From assembly GCA_016584495.1 (NCBI GenBank), contig WAID01000006.1, positions 992,001-1,056,000 on the forward strand: a DNA stretch of 64,000 nucleotides, written 5' to 3'. Within the stretch, counting starts at the first letter, position 1; every line of letters begins with the position of its first letter. Under the pieces are notes generated by a model that was not told the origin of the DNA, searched no databases, and was given only the letters and a program-made list of their open reading frames with translations. Position numbers and translations under genes: made by a program. Shown here piece after piece: positions 50,555 to 62,019 of the stretch. This DNA is from Celoporthe dispersa. Taxonomy: Eukaryota; Ascomycota; Sordariomycetes; Diaporthales; Cryphonectriaceae.

Positions 50555-51076
50555 ATGCCCTCCCGCTACACAATCACCGAGCCCCACCCCACCGTCGCCC
50601 AAAACACCTACATCCACGCCGGCCGCGGCGGCGCAGGCAACCACTTCCGCGCCCCGCTGACCACCTCGCCCGCCGGCGTGCCCACCCCCATCCACCCCGT
50701 CGCCACCAACGTCAGCACCACCTCCACCACCTCTGCCTCCTCCTCCTCCTCCTCCAGCTCCTCGGCCGGAGGTCGTTTCTACTCCGGCAGAGGAGGCGCG
50801 GGCAACGCCCACAGCCACATCGAGCGCCCCGTCCTCTCCTTCGAGGACGAGTTCTCCCGCGCCGACCGCAGAGGCCAGGCCCAGGCCCGCTCCGGCTACC
50901 ACGTCGGCCGGGGCGGCGCTGGCAACTTTGCGTCCGGGCTGACGGGCGGTGCTGGTGGCGCCAGCAGCAAGAAGACCAGGCAGGGCAGCGCGAGCTCGTC
51001 GTCTAGCTCGGGCAGCAGCAGCAGCGCAGGCTCGGGGGTGCTGAGGCGGCTGAGCGGGGTGTTTGGCAAGCACTGA
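50555..51076 (+). CDS. DUF3602 protein with three GRGGAGN motifs (173 aa)
   Basis: A small fungus-specific protein of unknown function (Pfam DUF3602). Three copies of the diagnostic GRGGAGN motif occur at about residues 23, 78 and 117, each preceded by an aromatic or His residue (IHAGRGGAGN, FYSGRGGAGN, YHVGRGGAGN). Between them are Ser-rich linkers, two of them near poly-Ser. The C-terminus is VLRRLSGVFGKH, a short amphipathic basic segment. A single exon with no frame break. The ATG follows an A-rich leader with two near-poly-A runs. Family members are often strongly expressed and stress-responsive, but nothing in the sequence proves that here beyond the TATA box. Confidence 0.88.
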   Translation: MPSRYTITEPHPTVAQNTYIHAGRGGAGNHFRAPLTTSPAGVPTPIHPVATNVSTTSTTSASSSSSSSSSAGGRFYSGRGGAGNAHSHIERPVLSFEDEFSRADRRGQAQARSGYHVGRGGAGNFASGLTGGAGGASSKKTRQGSASSSSSSGSSSSAGSGVLRRLSGVFGKH

Positions 51077-51890
51077 GGTGTTATGGATTTTCCTTCTTCT
51101 TTCTTTTTGGCTTGCACACTCGGGCGTTTTATGAAGGATAACCAACAAAAAAAAAAGGTTCTGGAGGGACTGGCGTTTTGTGTGATTTGGTGGTTTCTCT
51201 ATCTTTCCTCCTTCTCCCCATCACCATGAAGCTTGGGGCCTCAGCTCAAACGGGAAAATTCGCACAAAAAAAGAGAGGAAATGATCAAGAGCACGAAGAT
51301 ATGACTGTTTCTTGATCCATTCCACGACCCTCACCCCTTCCCTGGCTGGCAGACTCCAGGGCGGGTGGGGGTGGTCAACATTGCGGGCGGCGTTTGTTCT
51401 GGTGAATTTTGGGTGGAAAGCGATATGGTCTTTATAATACCCCCCAGGAAGCGACTTGTATGAAGAAAAGAAACAAAAAAGGCTCTTCTCATCATTTTCT
51501 TGGCGGCTGTACACACACCCGTCCTACATTACACCCATACATGATGTAGCATACATGAACGGAATATAACGGCCCAACAACAACAGCCTTGAAGACAACA
51601 CTTGAGCAGACCAATCCCCAAAAAGAAGATATCCTCCCTGATGTGACGTTAAAAAAAATGGTTTATTGTCAACGTGGGTATCATTTTCTCCGTCTAGTCT
51701 GAATGAGATGTCAACTCCGGCTACAGCAAAGCAACACACATGGTCTTGACTGCACCTATCAACCCATCGATATCTGCCCTCCCCGGTGCTGAAATTCGAG
51801 TACAACCTGCTTTGGCGCTCCGACGACCTGCTGCATGCCAAATCTCTCCGCTTGCTTCCTGTGCAGATGATTCCTTTCCGCATGAGTAGA
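51077..51890. other. convergent 3' intergenic region
   Basis: About 0.8 kb between the stop codons of the DUF3602 gene and Arp1. No gene seen. Confidence 0.5.
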
Positions 51891-53307
51891 TTATGTGAAC
51901 TTTGTATGGATTATGTCCGGGTTCTCGTGCCAGTCATCAATACTGACCCACATCTGTTGTATCGTCAGTCGCCGTTCCTTGCTGAGATTGTTCATCTCGG
52001 AGAATACCCAAGAGGACCGAGGCGGCTTACCTTTCTAAATGTGCTCAGACCAGCCAGGATGCTGCCGCCGATCCAGGTGGAGTACTTCCTCTCCGGCGGC
52101 GCAAAGATCTTTATGCGCATGTCCTTGACGGCCAGCCTCTGGACCTCCGTCAGCAGGCGGTCACCAAAGCCCTTGGTGAGCGTGCTGCCGCCAGACAGTA
52201 CGATGTTTGAGTAGAGTGCTTTGCGCAGGTCCAGGTCGGTCCTGTTGATGGCATCCACCACGATCTGGTGCACGCCTGGGTACTCGAGGCCGATGATCTC
52301 GGGGTCGAACAAGACCTCTGGTGCCCTGAAGCGCTCTGCTCCGATCTAGACCGGCATAAAGTCAGCATCCCGTGCGCACCTGGTACATACTCTTGTGACC
52401 CGGACCACGGCCGGGAGGGACATGGGCAGACGGACCTTCAGCTTGTTACCGTCCGGCAGCGTGTAGTCCACCACCTTGCTCTGGTCCAGCTTGACCTGCG
52501 CCCAGTCCTTCTCCTCCTTCCGGGGGTCGTGCGCCACATACGTGACGGCCTCCTTGATGTGCCGCACGACCTCCTTCTCGGCGCTCGTGTGGAACACATA
52601 GCCGCTCTTGCGCAGCAGCGTCTGCAGATACTCCGTGATGTCCCTGCCCGCGACGTCGATCCGCTGGATGCTGTTCGTGATGGCAAACCCCTCGTACACC
52701 GGCACCGCATGTGACACGCCGTCACCCGCATCGAGCACAATGCCTGTCGTCCGGCCCGAGGCGTAGAGGGACAGGACGGCCTGTATGGAGGTGTAGAGCG
52801 CGGGGACGTTGAAGGTCTCGAAGAGGATCTGGGCTGCCGTGTCGCGGTTGCTGCGGGGGTTGAGGGGTGGCTCGGTCAAGAGGACGGGGTGCTGTTCACG
52901 ACGCGGACAAGATCAGCTCTGGCGCGGCCCAGGGACTTTCTCACAAACAGCAACGCAACCAGAGCGGGGGGAGGGAGGGGAGGGGAGGCAGTAACACACC
53001 TCTTCACTGAGCGTCTTAAGCCCCTCGTCGTAGACGTAGCCCCAGATCTTCTCCATATCGTCCCAGTCTGTCACGATGCCGTGCTCCAGCGGGTACCGGA
53101 TCTTGAGCAGGCCGCGCAGCTCCGTGGCGGCCTTCTGCCCGATAAAGACCTCGCCCTCGAGCGCGCCGGCCAGCACCCGCAGGTGCTTGGGCCGCCCACG
53201 AACGAGGGGAAGTAGCATTTTGGCAGGTCGTCGCCCGCGAACCCGGCGCGGATCGTGCCTGAGCCGTTGTCGAGGACTATCGGCGCGTTGTGCAGTGAGT
53301 CCGCCAT
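51891..53307 (-). CDS. ARP1: Arp1 (centractin), dynactin filament subunit
   Basis: Actin-related protein that forms the short filament of dynactin, which links dynein to cargo and to nuclear and vesicle movement in hyphae (Neurospora ro-4). The sequence has the actin ATP-binding signatures IVLDNGSGTIRAGFAGDDLP, VLDAGDGVSHAVPVYEGF and SGGSTLTKGFGDRL, and ends MWVSIDDWHENPDIIHTKFT, which is the Arp1 C-terminus and separates it from actin. Four exons: 53000-53307, 52436-52891, 52031-52345 and 51891-51953. One base is missing around 53191-53193, where GTG GGC should be followed by CGG CCC AAG. With it the length is exactly 380 aa, the standard Arp1 size. The start Met (MADSLHNAP) agrees with orthologues; upstream in-frame codons are leader. 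Confidence 0.95.
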
Positions 53308-53851
53308 TGTGCGCGGGGGCAGTGGGCGTGCCTTGATATTCCTCTCTGGCCCGAATTGGTCCGCCTCGCGAGCAGTGAAGCTCAAATGCCCGCCTTCCCT
53401 TCTGGTCTCTCCCGCTCCCGCGACGTCGGGCAGGTCAGTCAAGCACAGGAGCCCCCTACGAGCTGCAGCAGGGTTGCCCGTTTCGCGTCGCTGTTGCTGC
53501 TATTTATTTATTCGCTCCAGCGCTAGCAGCTCCTGATCACGACGGGATTCGGCTATGTCGAGGACGATCAGGACAGGAGGGGAAGAATGTAGTGCCCACG
53601 GATGGGACGGTGCCGTCGTGGCGGTGATGATGTCGCGGGATGGAGGGCTCGAGTTGGCCTCATGTACTATGTATGTACGATCGCGGGACGTCGTCGTGGC
53701 TAGCGACGCGACTCGGGACGGGAAAGCTCACCCAAGCAAACAGACCGACAGGGGGGGCAAGGGGGGGGTCCTATCGCCGCGGCGTGCAGGGGCTAGCACG
53801 GTCCGGGCTACCACAGCCCCTAACTCTTCCTCCTCTCTGTTAATGATTCAA
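53308..53851. other. Arp1 promoter region
   Basis: About 540 bp between the Arp1 start and the AAA+ relic. Contains short G-rich runs (53751-53769) and no gene. Confidence 0.45.
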
Positions 53852-55190
53852 CTACTCTACAACCTCCACATTGGATAGGTGACTACTAATGCTGATGATC
53901 TTGCTGCTGCTCTTGGAAATTCGGCTCCTGCTGTCTCTGACGATCAAGTGTCGGTTGCCCTTGGTGGCCACGACGCGGTCGTTTTCGTCGATGCAGATGG
54001 CTCGCAGCCGGGACTCCGTGGTGCATCGCCCAACATTGGTGCCGTACAGGTCGTCCATATACTTAACAAGCTCGAGGTAGGCATTGCGAGTCTGCCGGCC
54101 GTTCCAGCGCGCATGCGGGTACTCAGCAGAGTACTTGGCCCTTGTTGGCGAAGCGCTCCTCGATCAGGTCCATGTTGATGCTGAACACCTCGACGTTCTT
54201 GCGTTCGTTCAGCTCTGGGTAGCACAGGCTGACGTAAATACGGGACATGAAGCCTCGTCGAAGTCGCCGACACGATTGGCCGTCAGGTAAGAGAATGCCG
54301 GCATAGTACTTGATTACACGCAGGAAGACTAGTGTGGTCTGTCAGCAGCGGTGATGATAGTGGACGGCGAGTGTGCATCCAACTTTGGCTGACCTGCCAC
54401 GAGTCCGTTTCGTTTGTAGCCCAACTTGATCCTTTCCGCGAGAAAGCCGTCGGCCTCGTCCAGGAGAAGATTGCAGTCCCATCTGTTAGCCAGGGCAAAG
54501 TTCGTCTCCGGTGCTTTCTCGACCTCTGCTGCGGTTGTCCCAAGGTCGCCTGGTGGCCGGAACAAGGCCGACTCGGTGTTGGCCATCTCCTGTTACACGG
54601 GGTATAGTACGAGCCGGATCTTGCACTTGCCACAGGTAATTCGAAACAGCGCCTTCTTGAATATCTCAGCGACGCTTTCTGTCACGATGATGACAGTTGT
54701 TAATACGAGGGGGAATCTCGAGGGACAGAGCACACCTGCATACGGGTCGACATGCACGTACTCTCTCAGACAGCACCCGGCGCGACGGGGTTGCTAAAAC
54801 TGGTGTTTCTGTACGGGGGTTTCACAGTGTTTGTGCTTCGCTTTCCACCGAAAATGCCGTTTCGAAATCGATGTCCACCTGGCTCTCAACTTCGCTCCTC
54901 ACCTCCAAGGTAGGCCCGGGGTACTACATTTGCTTCACTGTCGCAGTCTCGAGGAACTTGGGGCCCCGCCGTCTGAGCTTCTGCCGGTATCTCTCGCTCG
55001 CAGGAAGGGCCTGGGCTTCCTCCCACTCCGAGTCCCCAGAGCCCGAACGCCTCACAGGGTGGAAACGAAGAGGACACACCTCCAGGGAGGTGATGTCCCT
55101 CTCGCCGTCGAAGCCCCTGAAGTCAGACACTTTTGGGTGACAGTCGTATACTGCAGCCAGGGAGATGGAGATGAAGAGCTTGAGGGGTCA
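53852..55190 (-). pseudogene. decayed AAA+ ATPase relic
   Basis: Pieces of one fungal AAA+ ATPase family (large proteins with an N-terminal DUF7025-like region) appear in order on the minus strand but in different frames. From 5' to 3' they are: FDGERDITSLEVCPLRFHP (about 55130-55050), KFLETATVK, TESVAEIFKKALFRITCG (about 54690-54630), TTAAEVEKAPETNFALANRW and LLLDEADGFLAER (54580-54420), RIYVSLCYPELNE and NMDLIEERFA (54250-54140), then GRQTRNAYLELVKYMDDLYG. Walker B (LLLDEAD) and a sensor-2-like GRQ.RNA are recognisable. Walker A is absent, and roughly 200 residues between FETAFS and TESVAE are gone. Several stops and shifts remain that single-base fixes cannot resolve. This is real decay, unlike the neighbouring genes. 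Confidence 0.75.
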
Positions 55191-55902
55191 GCTGTGGGAT
55201 GAGAGAATCGAGAAGCAAAACGTGACGAGCTCAAAAGAAAAGAAGAAGAAGAAAAAAGAGCTGCTCTCTCGAACAAAAGTGCAGGTGCATGTGTCAGACG
55301 AGGTATACCTTGAAGCCCTGGCCCTGTAGGGTTGGGAGTGATCACGTAGCATGGCAATATAAGGAAATAAGGCTCTGGACAAAGCTCTACCGTATCCACC
55401 CTGCTTTGCCTAGCAATAACATCCTGAAAGATCGGGATATGCAAAATGATTCCGATTTAATCGTTCGGTAAGATTTTTTAAAAAGAAAAAAGGCGGGCAG
55501 GATCACATGCATCTTTGTAGACACTACGGAGCAAGGCTGAACCGAGACGAGGCTGAAAATTCATCACGAGGTCATCATGGACCTAGACCACCAAGTCTAG
55601 TCTTGTTGAACTTAGTAAATTTATTCTTGTGGAAGAGCTTCCCAACTAAATTTTTCTTGGGGGGGGGGGGGGTATCATGAACCCAATCAAAGCTCCTCCC
55701 TGTAATCAAAAAGGAAAAGAAAAACGCCGACCACAATGCAGGATGCGCCGCAGCAAGAGGCAATGACGAAGGGTATGCCGCTCCCTCCCCTGAAGTATTC
55801 TACAAATGCTCCGCCCGCATACTCCTATGATCTAATGCTTGCTGCTCGCCACCATCCTTGTTATTATTGTTGCTGAACCCGATATCGTCCCTCGCAGATC
55901 GT
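55191..55902. other. intergenic
   Basis: 0.7 kb with a purine-rich run (55235-55260) and a 14-base G run at 55659-55672. No gene seen. Confidence 0.5.
55659..55672. repeat. 14-base G homopolymer
   Basis: Fourteen consecutive G, downstream of the small mitochondrial gene. Length uncertain. Confidence 0.8.
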
Positions 55903-56256
55903 TTACATGCGTCCGTCGAGGGCCACCTTGGCGAGCCATGGCCAGCCCAGGATGAAGCCGAAGCCAGGGAAGTAGCTGCAGAGAAACCACCACAGCGTTA
56001 GTCTCGTGGATTACAGCAAGGGTAGAAATGGAGACCAGAGAAGAAGGCAGTGCTTACATCATGGCCTGGCCGGCGGAACGCTTGACCAGCTTGCTCCAGT
56101 CGGCCCTCTGGGGGGTCGCGGCGTTGGGCAGCCTCTGGAAGGGGTGCGGCTCAAAGAGCGGGCCACGTCGCGCATCGTCCTCATGACAGAGAATTGCCTG
56201 TTCTGTCCGGCGGCGCGAGTAGCACGAATGGCAGCGCGGGCGATGATTGGAGACAT
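55903..56256 (-). CDS. small mitochondrial membrane protein (90 aa)
   Basis: The N-terminus (MSPIIARAAIRATRAAGQNR, then QFSVMRTMR) is Arg/Ala-rich without acidic residues, a typical mitochondrial presequence with an R-x-F-S style cleavage site. The mature part ends in one hydrophobic segment (YFPGFGFILGWPWLAKVAL) and DGRM. The size suggests a single-span inner-membrane subunit or assembly factor, but I cannot name it. Two exons, 56058-56256 and 55903-55975. One A is missing in the run 56153-56155 on the + strand, which shifts the frame inside ARSFEPHPFQ. With it the length is exactly 90 aa. Downstream is the 14-G run; upstream is a long empty region. Confidence 0.65.
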
Positions 56257-57944
56257 TGTTGTCGAGATTGTGCGAGGTTGGAACCACAAGTGGTGTGTGT
56301 ATGATGCGAAGAGTGGAGTTTGAGGCTGTCGGAACCTTAGCGATGTAGGTACGACCTTGGGATGATGGAGATGATTGAGTTTCAAAACAAATAGGTTCGA
56401 AGTGGATATAAGTGTTATCCAAGACAATTTTCTTTGTAGGTCGAGGGCTGATTGGACAGGATGGTGGTGGTGGTTGTTGTGGTTGTTGTTGTTGTCTCAG
56501 GTACGAGGCTGGTGGTAAGGCTGATTTGATTGATGCTGATGATGATGGAACACATGGAAAAGGTGGCACGACTTCAACAACAACAAGAGCGAGGCTCTTA
56601 TTATAGACCAGAAACGAGACATGCACTCACCCGAGACAGCCTTACCTTCCCGATCCCTCGGGTCCTTCCCCTAACAGAAACTTTTTCCCCCCTTCGTGAT
56701 GGCCAGATGGCCGCCGAGGAGTTATCGTGGCCGCTGCCCGCGAGCAAAGCCCGAAAAAGGGTATCATGCCATAATGTCGAGGACATGAGCAGATGGGCCC
56801 TCCCGGGAGAAGGGCAGCGTTCGCTGCTGCGGTCCTGCGGCGCCTGTCAGCGCACCCTGCGCGGGGGCGCAGCAGGATCGAGTGGGCAGATCTGGCGACT
56901 AGAATCGAGCGATGCTCGTCCAAGTTGGCCTGCTTCTCGCCCCGTAAGCGCGCTTTGTGGGCTGATCGGATCAGGCCGAGTGGGTCTCCCCGACAGGTTA
57001 TGGATTTTTTTTTATTTTTTTACTGCCTATATGTAGTGCTATGTATGGTGAAAAGCCGCCCGCCCTGAGTGCCCGCCACGGCGTTCCTATTATTCCCGCG
57101 CGCATAGGGTCTGGCCGGGGAGATTTCTTGCTCGTAACTCGGCGGTTCTTATTCGCTAGACTGACACCAGGGCTCCTGTATCAGGAAATCGACGCTCTGA
57201 GCGTAGCTTTGTATGCTTGACGTCTTATTACTACTTGTGTTATTAAATGTGTTCCAACCTGGGTCGGAGTGTCAAGCTCAGCAAGCAAGTGTGCTGACAT
57301 CTGCACCAACCACCTCAAGGTGTGTCTCATGAACGCTCACCTGCACAGAGCTGGTTTCCAATGCTTAGATAATTTTCTAGCTCTCTTTATATTTATAATG
57401 TGTACTAGATATCCTTCTGGCCCCCAAAGCCAATCTCTCTTACTCATCAAAGAGTGTCAACACAAGCAAACGGCACATCGTTTACAGTCTCCTATCCATC
57501 CGAGCAGCCTGGCTGCTGTTCAAATACAAGAAGATCAGCTCGTATGCGTCTCTATTATAAGAGGCCCTAGCCTTGGCGAGAGGCTCAAACCTCTGCTCGC
57601 AGCTTGCTGTTTATGGAACCAGAGCGCCTTGATATTAACCATGTATACCTCAAAAAAACCTAGCCAAGCACATTCTCAACAAGCTCCATGTATTTCCTTG
57701 AGGTCCGGTGTACATACATATACAGCGAGCAGCGCAGCTGCAGACGCCCAGAACCCAAGTTTGAGGCAGCTGATAGACGGCTAAAATGGAACAAGTCTAT
57801 CAGATAATTAAAGCAATAATCAGTTCTTCCATCCCTCTAAGTAACCAATGCAGCAGGCAGATCAGGCTGAGAAGTCATGCAAGCTTGTAGCTTGAAACAC
57901 CCACCACTCTTCCTGCCTCCTTAGTCACTTGGACACTGCATCCT
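56257..57944. other. intergenic, boundary of the accessory block
   Basis: 1.7 kb without a supported gene. Composition changes from GC-rich to AT-rich near 57.1 kb. A 171-codon frame at 57269-57784 has no protein-like features. A (GTT/GGT)n stretch lies around 56463-56496. Confidence 0.45.
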
Positions 57945-59266
57945 TCAAATATAGACATGAGCCTTATATGCAATATATCCGGGCTTGTCATGGTCGTTTC
58001 CATCTGCATTTCCACGTCTCAACAGTGCAGGACTGATGAGAATCCCAACTTCTTTTCCTCTGATTTCGTCGGGTTCGCCAGATCCGACGGGTGCCATTGT
58101 TTCTTTGTCGAATGGAATTGAACGAGGACGATCAGCGGATGCCCCGGTGCTTTCTGGGTATTTTAACATCCAATAACATCTTTGACGGCGAAAAAGGCAG
58201 GACAGCTCAAGAGCTCTAGTGAGGACCTTGATAACAGAGTCATCAAATTCATCTTTCGAGACCTTCACCCACGGCCCGATAAGCCTCGTGATTCTGTATG
58301 CTATAATCTTAAGACCCTAAGGAAGTCTGTATTAGTAACCGATAGGCTGCGCTGGGAGGTGGCATAGGAATAGCTGTTCGCCATGCGCTAGAATTATAAC
58401 TAATTATTCCGCCAAGGAAAGAATATGAAAAGTTGAAAATAAATGCAAGAAAGAGAAGAAGAAAAAAAGGAAGGACATCAATAGATACTTACAACATGAG
58501 TATGGTCTGGCCATGATGAGGATGACTCCTCATACACCCTTCCGAGAAGCGCCACCGTGAGAGCACGCCATTCATGAAAGGCCTTCAAGTCGAGGATGCC
58601 ATCCTTCGTATGACCCGACAGTGTTTTGGGCGGTGAGGAGACGACATGGGAACCAAGAGTATTCTCCAGAGCACCGACCGCGGCCTGGATGTCTCCCGGG
58701 AGCCAACGATCTCGATGAGACTCAGCTCTCTGGACATCTGGGTTTTGGCCAAATATGGTGTCTACCACGATAGACCAAACCAAGCCCCGGAGGAAGGACC
58801 TGGTCCGGTGTAGGTCGGTAATGACAAGTGGCAGGTCCTCGATACTGCGCATCCTCGGCAAGACGTGCAACACCGTCCTGATATCCTCATCTCCGAAATG
58901 CTCTACCGTCAAAGGCCCCGGGACTATAGACATATCCATAATGCAATCGTCAATTTCCAGTCGGAGGTCGCCAAACTCGAAAGCACAACCATCGTCCATC
59001 ATCTGGTAGCCCATGATCGTTTCTCGGTAGCTTCTCTCGATAAACGACCTTTTCAGGAAGCGGCACTCCATGTAGAGAAAGTCCTCCATCGGCGACGATT
59101 CATATTCTATGAACTGCACTGACGGCATTCTGCGGAGCTTTGCATCTCTCTTTCGACGCCATGTAATCTCCCGCCATAGCCAGAGGGCTCCGAGACCGGA
59201 TGCAACGATGGCTAGAGCTACACTCACGCCCACTAGCTTGCCCTCTGAGATGGAGGACATGGACAA
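57945..59266 (-). CDS. unknown membrane-anchored protein (381 aa)
   Basis: I do not recognise this family. Residues about 9-32 form one hydrophobic helix (LVGVSVALAIVASGLGALWL) followed by a strongly basic stretch (WRRKRDAKLRR), the pattern of a signal-anchor with the bulk of the protein in the cytosol. The rest is a mixed alpha/beta globular-looking region with conserved-type blocks (PMEDFLYMECRFLKRSFIER, FEFGDLRLEIDDC). Two exons, 58493-59266 and 57945-58316, separated by a 176-bp intron; both joints are in phase 0 and the total is exactly 382 codons. No frame break. The start could be either of two nearby Met codons (MSM). It lies beside a GTPase and an Hsp70-like gene, both of accessory type, so it may belong to the same variable region. 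Confidence 0.65.
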
Positions 59267-60181
59267 GGTGGGGTTGAATGAGCGATGAATGACTACTATA
59301 TGCTCTGGTTAGCAATGATCACGTGAAAGCTGATAGACCACGTACAGATATATGCTGTGAGCGATGATGTTGCAGCTTGTAAAAAGTATGGAAGGCAGAC
59401 AATATTGCGATAGCGTTGAAGGAAAAAAAGAAAGGAGGGCAGGAAGGCAGGAGGGCAGGAGGGGAAAATAGGGAAAAAAGGCTGGAGGATCGAAGTATCT
59501 GAGGTTGACTGCAACCCGGGGGATTGCCTGGCCAGCAATTCCGGACCTGGGCTAGCAAGTCACTAGTTTTCGGCACAAAGAGTGACTCTCACTCAGCTAA
59601 TTATTTTCGCAAAAGGGGATTGCGATATCTTAGTTCCCCTTGTTCCTTTGCAAAAGTACTTGGCTACCGCATGTCTGATCTTTTCTTTCTTTCTTCCCAA
59701 AGCATATCAGATATCAGATGAAAGCATACGTCCGACGGCTGATGGCCGGTCACTGTGGATGTTCGTGATGCCCCTCTTGCAAATTCCGTATATTGCGGTC
59801 AGCAATAGGACCCATCCAAAGTGACCGATAATTACGAGCAATCAACTTTTCCCCCTTTTATCCAGTGGGAAATTCCATTTACTTAATTGTGAAATTGAGA
59901 GCTGTACATCTATGCCCGTCTATTCATTGAATTGCATTTGAATATTTGGACACTCTCCATACCAGAGTGTAAGTGAGCTACTTCTAGAATGATAACACGT
60001 CGATGAAAACGCTAGAGCAAGAGAGAGAGGAGAAATGAGAAATGAGTAAAAATAAATTAAGAGCTATCGAGTCAAGGCTCTTAGAGGCAGATGCCTGGCT
60101 AGCATGCGTAGGCCAAGACCAGCGACTCACCAGCACCAACACACCACTGTCAGTTCCTCCACCCACCCGGTTGGGGCACGG
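59267..60181. other. intergenic
   Basis: 0.9 kb of AT-rich sequence between two minus-strand genes. Contains a polypurine run (GGAGGGCAGGAAGG type, 59425-59465). No gene seen. Confidence 0.5.
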
Positions 60182-61268
60182 CTATCTGGAAGCCCTGGAC
60201 CAAACCTCTACGATGTCTTGCACAACAGGGGGGATGTTCAGAAATTGTCCAAGGATGTCCAGTGTCAGAGCAACAACCGGCATGACTAGGGACGATCGCT
60301 TGACAATCTTGCGCAGAGTACCGCGTATGCTTCTCCATACATCTCTGCGGAGGTTGGTCTGGCGCTGTTCCTGGAACTGAAGCTTCGCCTGATGGTCCTC
60401 TAGCTCCTTCTGGACACGCTCCTGCATAGAGACTTCGTCGTCACGGAGGTCGCGCCGCATGTTGTCCAGTGCTTGGATGTCGTCCTGGTGCTGCGCCTTG
60501 AGTTTCTCGATATCGTCATTCACGTAGGCGCCTGCTGTCGTTTGCTCCAGTGACTGGCCGCTGCAGATCTCACGCTGAAGCTCCAGAATTATGCTCTCCT
60601 TGGCCAGAAGTTGGCTCACCAGCCCCACTGCAGACTCGCGGTCGTTGTGGAAGCGGCTCATGAGGGACCCGGAGCGCAGCATGAAGCTCCAGAATTTGTC
60701 TCGAAGCTGGTGCTCCCGCTGAGTCCCGATCGGGAGGTTGACGTCCTGCCAGCGGCTGGTGACAAGCATCACGTTCTTGAGCGCGTCCTTGCCGCATAGC
60801 CGTTGAAAGATCTCGAATGTCTTGACGGCCGACCGGCCACAGCGGATGTCCGTGATGCGATGGATGTAGACAATGCCCTTGAGGAGGATGCCCATCTCGT
60901 GCTGAAGAGTGAGGACTGTGACGATCTCTGCTAGGATCTCGGAATCCGTACGAGTTGTATCGTCGAACCCTGGTGTGTCGACAAAGAGTGTTTTGGTCGA
61001 GCCAATGTCCATAGGAACCAGCTGACACTGTTGCGTACCTGACAGCGTGAGTGTTAGCTTCCCTTTCCCCCTGCTCAAAGGGCTGCGCTGCAACGCGATG
61101 CTCACAGGAAGTCAGGTCTGCGCCCTCATTGACGACCTTTCGACCAGCGAGCTGATTGATGAAATAGCTCTTGCCAGAACCGGTGACGCCCATGACCAAG
61201 ATCATGGATAGCTCCGAGGCACTGGCCGTCATGCCAAGCTTGTCGAGCTCTTCTCGGATTGTGTCCAT
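60182..61268 (-). CDS. P-loop GTPase with coiled coil and hydrophobic tail (339 aa)
   Basis: A small G-domain protein of the AIG1/TRAFAC-like type that is often expanded in filamentous fungi. G1 is GVTGSGKSYFINQLAG (near residue 28), G3 is DTPGFDD, and the G4 position reads VTSRWQDV instead of NKxD, as is common in this fungal group. After the G domain comes a predicted coiled coil (DDIEKLKAQHQDDIQALD onward, rich in E/Q/R), then a basic stretch and a hydrophobic C-terminus (SSLVMPVVALTLDILGQFL), which could bind membrane. Two exons, 61106-61268 and 60182-61038, exactly 340 codons and no frame break. It is divergent from the Hsp70-like gene, with 751 bp between the starts. Function unknown; membrane or defence-linked roles of relatives (GIMAP) are only an analogy. 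Confidence 0.8.
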
Positions 61269-62019
61269 GATTGTTGATGTGGGTGCAGGGTACGCAGAAT
61301 TCCAAGCCGAGATACGCTGTTGTTTGTTCTTTTAGCATTCCACTCTGGTGGCGGAAGGGCGAAAGCTCACATACCAGTCAACGTTCTACTTTGTGAGGTG
61401 TGAAGGCAGAGAATGAAGAAAAGACTTCCGGGGCAAAAGAGAGCCCAGCGATTTTAGGATGCAAAGTCGGTCTGAATAGAACGAGAAGGCTCGGGGGAAG
61501 GGAGGGAGAGGGGGCACCGAGACCCCCGGAATTTGGCCAGCAGAGCCTGAATTTGACATGTCAAAGGCTCAAAGAGGATTAAGTGTTCCCTGGTACCAGC
61601 GCAGTCCATACTGATGAGGCTTGTAGCGAAAGAAAAGAGCGCGAGCTGCTAGCCCATGCTCCCAAGAGAATATGATAACTGAACTAGCTATTTTGTCAGC
61701 CGCAGCATGCATCGGCTTGTCTCAGAGCTGGTGGGTGGGTGGACAAAACTTGGTTTCCATGGAGATTGTGATATATGAGTAGAAACAGCAGGCTGCCAAA
61801 CGACACAGTGCTTGATGAGAAGCTACACTAAAACCTCGAGAAGATTGCTAGAAAGGATAGTCATACGGACGCTCCGACATTTCCGCACAAAAGAGATCTA
61901 ATTTTAGCTTATGCAGATATTGAATAACTCTTACAATCTCAGTAATTAAACCAATGTTGTACGGACTTCCACTGCTCAGGTCTTGGTCCCTTTTCAAATC
62001 ACCTTTTCAAATCACCACT
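61269..62019. other. shared divergent promoter of GTPase and Hsp70-like genes
   Basis: 751 bp between two divergent start codons. AT-rich toward the Hsp70-like side. Direct CTTTTCAAATCAC repeats occur at about 61990-62015 just before the Hsp70-like ATG. No gene inside. Confidence 0.5.

Noticed and set aside
53707..53770. G-rich runs before Arp1 as a regulatory quadruplex
   Set aside because: Run lengths are unreliable in this assembly and spacing does not fit a four-tract motif convincingly.
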